Shown: positions 58,153-64,000 of the stretch, piece by piece | How the letters are laid out: every line of letters starts with the position of its first letter | Numbering within the stretch: the stretch's first letter is position 1 | Source of the DNA: Burkholderiales bacterium | GTDB taxonomy: Bacteria; Pseudomonadota; Gammaproteobacteria; Burkholderiales; JAEUOS01 | DNA: 64,000 nt | Assembly: GCA_947473125.1 (NCBI GenBank) | Contig: CANJDH010000004.1 | Location: 1 to 64,000, forward strand | Direction: 5' to 3' | Program-made: the position numbers and the translations under genes | The notes under the pieces: model-generated | Told to the model about the DNA's origin: nothing | What the model saw: only the letters and a program-made list of their open reading frames with translations | Database searches by the model: none

Positions 58153-58183
58153 CGAAACCCGCTTCCACCAAGGGTTTTCGGCC
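58153..58183 (+). repeat. Dispersed palindrome-like repeat, variant B
   Basis: CGAAACCCGCTTCCACCAAG followed by GGTTTTCGGCC. CGAAACCC and GGGTTTTCG form arms, with one extra T. Located 8 bp after the EamA transporter stop, where it may act as a terminator. Confidence 0.6.
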
Positions 58184-58278
58184 AGCCGGCCAGTCGCGCA
58201 TGATCCGGGATTTTGCAATGTTTAACGTCGCTCCGGCGGGTCGTCGGTACCCGATCCCCTATACTTGAACGGGAGCAA

Positions 58279-58298
58279 ACCACGTGTCATGACGTGGT
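58279..58298. promoter_or_regulatory. Perfect 7-6-7 palindrome before the histidine kinase gene
   Basis: ACCACGT and ACGTGGT are perfect arms around GTCATG, ending 13 bp before the kinase ATG. It could be an operator or an RNA hairpin next to the start; no Shine-Dalgarno sequence is visible there. Confidence 0.45.
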
Positions 58299-58311
58299 CA
58301 TAATCGAACAC

Positions 58312-60102
58312 ATGAAAAAATCCGTAGCACTGCAGAACGGCCTGCTTGCGCTCGCCGCGCTGGCGCTGATTGGTGTTCTGGCGTTCCTCTACGACAAGAC
58401 CCAGGCGAACGACACGCGCGGCCAGATCGAGGCGCTGAGCCGCCTGCGCGAACTCAAGGACATCGACATCCGCTGGGACGCCGACATCCAGCGTTCAAGC
58501 ACCGAGCGCGATGCCGCTGGCGGGCCGGCCCTGGATCGCCGCGCGGCGCTCGACAGCGCGCTGCGGCGCCTGGGTGCCACCGCCAGTGAGGCATCGAGCA
58601 AGGCGCTCACGGCGAGCCTGTTGCAAATTTCCCTGGGCATGCGCCAAAAGGCGCAGCTGGTGGAGGATTTCAAGGCCGAGAATGCGATGGGCAAAGCGGC
58701 CCTCGACACGGCCTTGCGCAGCACCGCCGACATCAGCGAGCAGTCGGCGACGCTCAAACCCGCCGTGCCCGGGCTCGACGCAGCCCTGGCACGCCTTACG
58801 GCAGGCACCCAGCTGTATGCCTGGCTAGCACGCGAGGGCCAGCAGCGCGAGATTGAAACGGCGCTTGCCGAGGTCCAGGCAGGCGCACCGTCGTTGCCGG
58901 AGGTACTGCAGGTCAAGACGGTGCAGTTGCGCGATGCCGGCATGGCCCTGCTGCGCCACAAACAGGCGGAGCAAAAGCTGGTGGCGCAGATCGCCACCTT
59001 GCCAACCGGGGGGCGCATCAACAACCTGACGCAATCACTGGGCCGCGAACTCGAGTCGAGCCTGCAGGAGAAGGACGTGTACCGCGCCTACCTGATCGGT
59101 TATGCCGGCGCGCTGCTGATCCTGCTCGGGTGGCTGGTGGCCAAGCTGCGCGCCGCCAACGTCAGCCTTGAAAAGCGCGTGGAGCAGCGCACCATCGAGC
59201 TCTCCGACGCACTGCAGCACCTGAAGGAGTCCGAATCGCAACTGATCCAGTCGGAAAAGATGTCGTCGCTGGGTCAGATGGTGGCGGGCGTGGCGCATGA
59301 AATCAACACGCCGCTGGCCTACGTCAAAAACAGCCTCGGTACCGTCGCCGACAAACTCCCGGCGCTCGGCACTGCGCTGGCGGAGTCCGAGCGGCTGCTT
59401 GGCTTGCTGCAAGCCGGGCCCGATGCCAATCCGGAGCAGCTCTCGACCCAGTTTGCGCTGGTGTCGCAACAGCTCGCGAAACTCAAGCAGCAGGGCGTGG
59501 TCGAGGAATTGTCGACGCTCGTCAAGGATGGCATCTACGGTACCGGGCAGATGGCCGAGATCGTCGGCAACCTGAAGGATTTTTCGCGGCTCGACCGCAG
59601 CAAGGTGACCAGCTTCAACCTCAACGACGGTCTCGACAGCACTCTGCTGCTGGCCAAGCATCTGCTCAAGTCGGTCGTGGTCGACAAGAAGTTCGGCGAG
59701 CTTCCCGCAGTGGTGTGCTCGCCCTCGCAGATCAACCAGGTGTTCCTGAACCTGATCACCAATGCCGCCCAGGCACTCGAAGGCTCCACCGGGGCCGTGG
59801 GCAAGATCACGCTCACCACCCGGGCAGAAACTGACGGCGTGACGGTCGACGTCGCGGACAACGGCAAGGGGATTGCCGCAGATGTGCTGCCGAAGATTTT
59901 CGACCCGTTCTTCAGCACCAAGGAAATCGGCAAGGGCACGGGGCTTGGGCTATCGATTTCCTACAAGATCGTGCAACAGCATGGCGGCAGGATCGACGTC
60001 GAATCCACGCCCGGCAAGGGCACGCGCTTTTCGGTAACCCTGCCGCTGAAACCTCCGGCGGAATCTGCGGTACCGTCGTCCGAAGCCGCGCTCGGTGCCT
60101 AG
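58312..60102 (+). CDS. Membrane sensor histidine kinase
   Basis: A 596-residue kinase. TM1 is about residues 9-27 and TM2 about 259-279 (YAGALLILLGWLVAKL), enclosing a helical periplasmic domain of about 230 residues. A coiled coil follows (VEQRTIELSDALQHLKESES), then the H-box GQMVAGVAHEINTPLAYVKN with His329 and an HATPase: QINQVFLNLITNAAQALEG, VADNGKGIAADVLPKIFDPF and GKGTGLGLSISYKIV. It lacks a receiver. Its only partner is the next gene, a Ser/Thr kinase fused to two receivers 8 bp downstream. ATG 58312 is set by TM1. A palindrome lies just upstream. Confidence 0.92.
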   Translation: MKKSVALQNGLLALAALALIGVLAFLYDKTQANDTRGQIEALSRLRELKDIDIRWDADIQRSSTERDAAGGPALDRRAALDSALRRLGATASEASSKALTASLLQISLGMRQKAQLVEDFKAENAMGKAALDTALRSTADISEQSATLKPAVPGLDAALARLTAGTQLYAWLAREGQQREIETALAEVQAGAPSLPEVLQVKTVQLRDAGMALLRHKQAEQKLVAQIATLPTGGRINNLTQSLGRELESSLQEKDVYRAYLIGYAGALLILLGWLVAKLRAANVSLEKRVEQRTIELSDALQHLKESESQLIQSEKMSSLGQMVAGVAHEINTPLAYVKNSLGTVADKLPALGTALAESERLLGLLQAGPDANPEQLSTQFALVSQQLAKLKQQGVVEELSTLVKDGIYGTGQMAEIVGNLKDFSRLDRSKVTSFNLNDGLDSTLLLAKHLLKSVVVDKKFGELPAVVCSPSQINQVFLNLITNAAQALEGSTGAVGKITLTTRAETDGVTVDVADNGKGIAADVLPKIFDPFFSTKEIGKGTGLGLSISYKIVQQHGGRIDVESTPGKGTRFSVTLPLKPPAESAVPSSEAALGA

Positions 60103-60110
60103 ACGCTGCA

Positions 60111-62027
60111 ATGACCCTGCCGCGCCAAATCGGTAAATACGAAATCCAGGGCGTCCTCGGCGAGGGCGGCATGGGCATCGTCTACAAGGGTTACGACCGC
60201 GCCATCGCGCGCCAGGTTGCGATCAAGGCGATCACCAAGGCCGCGCTGCGGCCGGAACAGATCAAGGACGTGATGGGCCGGTTCCGCCACGAAGCCCAGG
60301 CGGTAGGCCGGCTGGTGCATCCGCGCATCATCCAGATCTACGACTACGGCGAAGACTACATGCTCGCCTACATCGTGATGGAGCTGGTGAACGGCAAGAC
60401 CCTGCTGCAATACCTCGCGGCGGGCGACACCTACGATCTGCGCGAAGCCGGCGAAATCATCCGCCAGATCCTCGACGGCATGGGTCACGCCCACAGCGAA
60501 GGCGTGGTGCATCGCGACATCAAGCCGTCCAACATCCTGATCAACAGCGACGGCCGCATCAAGATCAGCGATTTCGGAATTGCCCGTACCGAAGCCTCGG
60601 AGCTGACCCAGGTGGGTGATGTGCTCGGCACCTGGCACTACATGTCTCCCGAGCAATTCCTCGGCATCGAGGCGGACGCGCGCGCCGACCTGTATTCGAT
60701 CGGGGTGATCGCCTACGAATTGCTCGCCGGGCGCAAGCCGTTCGTCGGCGATACCGCGGTGATCGTGCAGCAGGTGCTGCACCAGCTGCCGGAGAATCCC
60801 TCGCACTTCAACGCCAGCGTGTCGCCGCTGCTTGACCGGGTGCTGCAAAAGGCGCTGGCGAAAAAGCGCGAAGACCGGTTCCAGACGGCGCGCGAGTTTT
60901 CCGATGCGTTGCGCGACGCGATGGACGCCACCGCCGCCCTGGCCGGCGACCCGGCCAGGGCGCAGACCCTGCCGCCGTCACCCGCCATCAATAGCGCTGC
61001 CTTGCTCAACGCAGCACGCATGCTCGCGCCGGCAGGCGCGCGTGCGACGGCAACCGGCGGCGATAGCACCGGCGAGTTCGCCGTCGGCGACAGTTCGATT
61101 CGCCTCGACACCAGCGTCAAGAAGGCGCGCCTGCTGTTCATCGACGACGAAGAGCGCATCCTGACGGCGTTGAAATCGCAGTTTCGCGAGCGCTACCACG
61201 TGTTCGCCACGACCGACGGCGAAAAAGCCCTCGACTTCATCACGCGCCACCAGATGCACGTGATCGTGAGCGACCAGCGCATGCCCAACATGGTGGGGGT
61301 CGAGCTGTTGCGCCGTTCGCGCGAGATTTCGCCCAACAGCGTGCGCATCCTGCTGACCGGCTACTCCGATCTTGCCGCCATCGTCGGCTCGATCAACGAC
61401 GGCGAGGTCTACCGCTTCATCAGCAAACCCTGGGACAACACCGAGCTGCAGACCATCATCGCCGAGGCCGTCACCATCGCACTCGAGCTGGCCGACACCA
61501 ACGCCGGCGTACAGACTCTGCCGGAGCACATGGAGGCGGCGATCCTGGTGGTCGACCAGGGCGAAGAACTGTTCCGGGTGGTACGCGAGCTGATCGGGCC
61601 GCTGTGCCCGGTGGTTTTCGCCGCCAGCGTCGACGACGCCGTGGCGGCCATGCAAAAGCAGGAAATCGCGGTGGTCGTCACCGACGTCGATTTCGGCCAG
61701 GGCCAGCTCACCGCGATGCTCAAGCTGCTCAAGCAGGAAAACCCGCAGATCCTGACCATCGTTGCGACCCATGCGTCCGACTCCGAGCTGGTGATCGAGC
61801 TGATCAACCAGGCACAGATTTTCCGTTTCCTCAACAAGCCGGTCAACATAAAGCTGGTGCGTGGCCATCTGCACGCTGCGCTCGAGCGCTACCTGACTTA
61901 CAAGGCCGCGCCGCAACTGGTCAAGGCGCAAAAGGTCGAAGTGGTCGAAGCAGTACGCGAATCGTCCGTCGGGCAGCGTTTTCTTGATGGCATCAAATCG
62001 TTGCGCGGGCGCTGGTTCGGGCGCTGA
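60111..62027 (+). CDS. Ser/Thr protein kinase fused to two receiver domains
   Basis: A 638-residue soluble protein. Residues about 10-270 form a Hanks-type kinase: GEGGMGIVYKG P-loop, VAIKAI (Lys39), HRDIKPSN (Asp136), DFG in ISDFGIAR and the MSPEQF block. Residues about 338-455 form a complete receiver (LLFIDDEERILTAL, Asp388 in IVSDQRMPN, LLTGYSD, SKPWDN), of the type seen in RpfG-like proteins. Residues about 476-600 form a second receiver with Asp525 (VVTDVDFGQG) but a thinned acidic pocket (VVDQGEE). It has no membrane segment. It follows the histidine kinase after 8 bp and likely joins His-Asp phosphorelay to Ser/Thr phosphorylation. Targets unknown. Confidence 0.93.
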   Translation: MTLPRQIGKYEIQGVLGEGGMGIVYKGYDRAIARQVAIKAITKAALRPEQIKDVMGRFRHEAQAVGRLVHPRIIQIYDYGEDYMLAYIVMELVNGKTLLQYLAAGDTYDLREAGEIIRQILDGMGHAHSEGVVHRDIKPSNILINSDGRIKISDFGIARTEASELTQVGDVLGTWHYMSPEQFLGIEADARADLYSIGVIAYELLAGRKPFVGDTAVIVQQVLHQLPENPSHFNASVSPLLDRVLQKALAKKREDRFQTAREFSDALRDAMDATAALAGDPARAQTLPPSPAINSAALLNAARMLAPAGARATATGGDSTGEFAVGDSSIRLDTSVKKARLLFIDDEERILTALKSQFRERYHVFATTDGEKALDFITRHQMHVIVSDQRMPNMVGVELLRRSREISPNSVRILLTGYSDLAAIVGSINDGEVYRFISKPWDNTELQTIIAEAVTIALELADTNAGVQTLPEHMEAAILVVDQGEELFRVVRELIGPLCPVVFAASVDDAVAAMQKQEIAVVVTDVDFGQGQLTAMLKLLKQENPQILTIVATHASDSELVIELINQAQIFRFLNKPVNIKLVRGHLHAALERYLTYKAAPQLVKAQKVEVVEAVRESSVGQRFLDGIKSLRGRWFGR

Positions 62028-62053
62028 GGATCGTCACGTCGCAGCGCCAGGCC

Positions 62054-62893
62054 CTACAGACTGACTACGGCCGCACAACGCGCCGCCAGGGCGCTGAGCA
62101 CCCCGGCACATTCCTGTTCGATTTTCAGGTGCAATAGCGCATCGGCGCGGGTCCGGCCCAGATTGATCGCCACCACCGGCTTGGCCAGGGCATGGGCGCG
62201 CTCGCAAAAGCGGTAGCCCGAATAGACCATCAGGGATGAGCCGGCCACCAGCACGGCATCGGCGTTGAGCAGTGCCTGCATGGCCGCATCGGCCCGTGCG
62301 CGCGGCACGCTGGCGCCGTAGAACACCACGTCGGGCTTGAGCATGCCGGCGCAGCGCACGCAGCCAGGCACCGCAAACTCGGCAAAGTCGACGGCTTCCA
62401 GATCGGCATCGCCATCCGGCGCTGGCGCCGCGAGGCGACCAGGAAACGCCGGATTTGCCTGCGTCAGGCGCACCTGCAGGTCGGCACGCGCTTCGGGCAC
62501 GCCACAATCCATGCACACCACCTGGCGGATGCTACCGTGCAGTTCGGTGACCCGGACACTGCCGGCGTGCTGGTGCAGGCCGTCCACATTTTGCGTGACC
62601 AGTTGGCCGATGCGGCCAGCCTGCTCCAGCCGCGCCAGCGCGCGATGCGCCGCGTTGGGCACTGCGCCTGCCATCACCTCAAAGCCAATCATGCTGCGCG
62701 CCCAGTAGCGCTGGCGCACGGCCTCGCTGCCGAGAAACTCCTGATGGGTCACCGGCTGCTTGCGTTGCCACTGCCCTTCCCGGTCGCGATAACCGGGAAT
62801 GCCCGAGCCGGTGCTGACGCCCGCGCCGGTCAGCACAAACAGGCAGGGATGCGCGTCAACAAACCCGGCCAAGGCGGTTATCGGGTCAGGCAT
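62054..62893 (-). CDS. cobB: Sir2-family NAD-dependent protein deacylase
   Basis: A 279-residue sirtuin. NAD-binding VLTGAGVSTGSGIPGYRD, catalytic His region TQNVDGLHQHAGS then VTELHGS, four zinc cysteines (C-x2-C in CMDCG and C-x2-C in CVRCAG) and PDVVFYGASVP, with VAGSSLMVYSG near the end. It removes acyl groups from lysines and could counter-regulate the acyl-CoA ligases in this region, which is inference. It has no clear ribosome binding site. Convergent with the Ser/Thr kinase gene. Confidence 0.92.
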   Translation of the reverse strand: MPDPITALAGFVDAHPCLFVLTGAGVSTGSGIPGYRDREGQWQRKQPVTHQEFLGSEAVRQRYWARSMIGFEVMAGAVPNAAHRALARLEQAGRIGQLVTQNVDGLHQHAGSVRVTELHGSIRQVVCMDCGVPEARADLQVRLTQANPAFPGRLAAPAPDGDADLEAVDFAEFAVPGCVRCAGMLKPDVVFYGASVPRARADAAMQALLNADAVLVAGSSLMVYSGYRFCERAHALAKPVVAINLGRTRADALLHLKIEQECAGVLSALAARCAAVVSL

Positions 62894-62931
62894 GACAAAT
62901 CAGGATCAGGTGCCGCCACCGCGCACTCGAT

Positions 62932-63960
62932 TCACGCCCGGCTCCCGCCGCGCCCCCGTTCATGGCCGAGCACATCACGATTGACCAGAAATTCGGGTAC
63001 ACCGCCGCCCAACGCATCGACGATGCTCTTGAGCCCGATCGAGGCCATGTTGTGAAAGCACTCGTCGGTCCAGCACAGCGAATGCGGCGTCACGATCACG
63101 TTGTCCATTTTCAGCAGGGGGTTGTCCGGCGCCACCGGCTCCTGCTCGAACACATCGGTGGCCGCACCCGCAATCCGGCTGCTGCGCAGCGCCTCGATCA
63201 GCGCCGGCTCGTCGACAATCGGGCCGCGCGCAACGTTGATGAAATAGGCAGAGTTCTTCATCAAGTTGAACTGTGCGGCGCCGACCAGGTGCCGCGTGCT
63301 GTCATCGAGCAGGGCGCAGACCACGACAAAGTCCGATTCGCGCATCAGCGTCGGCAAATCGACCTTGCGCGCGCCGATGTAGCCGAGCTCGACCTCGCTC
63401 ACGTTCGGGTCGGCGGCCAGCAGTTTCAGGTCGAACACCGCAGCCATGCGCAGCAGCTCCTTGCCGATGCGCCCCGCGCCGATGACGCCAAGGGTGCGCC
63501 CGGTCAGGCCCAGCCCCATGTTGTCCATGCGGTCATGCCAGCGGCCGCTGCGCGTCAGCCGGTCCTTGAGCACCATCTTGCCGGCCAGCGCCAGCAAGAA
63601 CGTCAGGGCAATCGTCGCCACAGGGCGCGGCATCGCCCAGGGCGTATTGGTCACCAGCACCCCGGCGCGGGTCATCGCCGGCACGTCGACCGAGTCATAG
63701 CCGACGCCGTGCCGCGCCACTACCCGCAGGCGGCAATCGGCACGGGCCACCGCCACCGCCGGCACGCGCGGCGTGTTGACATAGATCGCATCGTAGCGCG
63801 CGGCAAGGTCGGGGGTGATCTCAGCCACCTTGTCGGGGAGGTACTCCCATGCGATGTCGCTCGCGCTGTCGAGGATCGCCAGCGCGACGCGGCCGAATGA
63901 CGGTTCGCCGCGCGCATCGAGGATGTCGCGGGTGATACCAACCTTGAATTTTCCAGCCAC
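62932..63960 (-). CDS. D-isomer 2-hydroxyacid dehydrogenase family protein
   Basis: A 342-residue NAD(P)-dependent enzyme. Nucleotide-binding GRTLGVIGAGRIGKELLRMA, catalytic Arg in INVARGPIVDEPALIEAL, Glu in DVFEQEPVAPDNPLL and His in VTPHSLCWTDECF. GTG 63960 (VAGKFKVGITRDI) has AGGAGA 6 bases upstream. The family reduces 2-oxo acids or oxidises D-hydroxy acids (phosphoglycerate, glyoxylate/hydroxypyruvate). Substrate not determined. The 40 bases to the right edge hold only its leader. Confidence 0.9.
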   Translation of the reverse strand: MAGKFKVGITRDILDARGEPSFGRVALAILDSASDIAWEYLPDKVAEITPDLAARYDAIYVNTPRVPAVAVARADCRLRVVARHGVGYDSVDVPAMTRAGVLVTNTPWAMPRPVATIALTFLLALAGKMVLKDRLTRSGRWHDRMDNMGLGLTGRTLGVIGAGRIGKELLRMAAVFDLKLLAADPNVSEVELGYIGARKVDLPTLMRESDFVVVCALLDDSTRHLVGAAQFNLMKNSAYFINVARGPIVDEPALIEALRSSRIAGAATDVFEQEPVAPDNPLLKMDNVIVTPHSLCWTDECFHNMASIGLKSIVDALGGGVPEFLVNRDVLGHERGRGGSRA

Positions 63961-64000
63961 GGCAATGTCTCCTGGTTCGATTAGGGTTTCAGCGCAGCCC

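Noticed and set aside
1..64000. tRNA, rRNA, riboswitch or insertion sequence with transposase
   Set aside because: I saw no cloverleaf, rRNA core segments, known riboswitch core or transposase motif, although short structured RNAs could escape inspection by eye.

Overview
The window is a GC-rich chromosomal segment, most like a betaproteobacterium of the order Burkholderiales. This rests on the protein families seen, not on any rRNA or marker gene, because none is present. The strongest sign is the number of Bug (TctC-type) periplasmic solute receptors: eight look intact, one is frameshifted and two are wrecks. They are interleaved with Rieske oxygenases, CoA ligases and CoA transferases, acyl-CoA dehydrogenases and a fused isobutyryl-CoA mutase (IcmF). 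The overall picture is a catabolic and accessory region for aromatic, dicarboxylic or acyl-CoA substrates. I saw no tRNA, rRNA or CRISPR array.

Layout. 1-3.3 kb: a stand-alone biotinyl domain, an acyl-CoA dehydrogenase and a Rieske dioxygenase alpha/beta pair. 3.4-18.2 kb: a run of mostly plus-strand genes with Bug receptors, PPK2, GST, a metallo-beta-lactamase-fold hydrolase, an alpha/beta hydrolase, a cupin with a histone-H1-like tail, an acyl-CoA ligase, three Fe(II) oxygenase or FMN oxidase genes and two Bug pseudogenes. 18.3-27 kb: a seven-gene minus-strand operon (GntR, CaiB CoA transferase, two paralogous VOC proteins, Bug, enoyl-CoA hydratase, GST). It faces a divergent cupin/Bug pair across an intergenic region with a perfect 9-3-9 palindrome lying on the gntR -10 box. 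This is the best candidate for an undescribed catabolic system. 27.2-31.5 kb: Bug, a class II aldolase, then Bug and a phthalate-dioxygenase-like Rieske oxygenase.

31.5-33.6 kb is a small decayed defence island: a YoeB-type toxin with its antitoxin, fragments of a type III CRISPR Cas6 and a Cmr2/Cas10, and an N-terminal piece of another antitoxin. 33.6-39.8 kb carries an NDP-forming acyl-CoA synthetase, nitronate monooxygenase, Bug, acyl-CoA dehydrogenase and an orphan MlaC-like protein. 40.1-44.9 kb is a tight tricistron of a Tat-exported NitT/TauT-type binding protein, a four-PAS histidine kinase and a single-domain response regulator. icmF (45.2-48.5 kb) follows a MerR/LiuR-type palindrome placed over its putative promoter.

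48.6-51.6 kb is a second accessory patch: VapBC, a metallo-hydrolase tail fragment, a Fic protein behind several palindromes, two related small ORFs and an ORF6N-domain fragment. The remainder holds a PhyH dioxygenase, a periplasmic cupin, Bug, a K+ channel with RCK domains, an amidohydrolase, a GIY-YIG protein, an EamA transporter, a histidine kinase followed by a Ser/Thr kinase fused to two receiver domains, a sirtuin and a D-2-hydroxyacid dehydrogenase.

A family of short palindromes with core GAACCGCTCCTGGAGCGG is scattered mostly between genes, with a related variant family. Several copies lie near the decayed regions.
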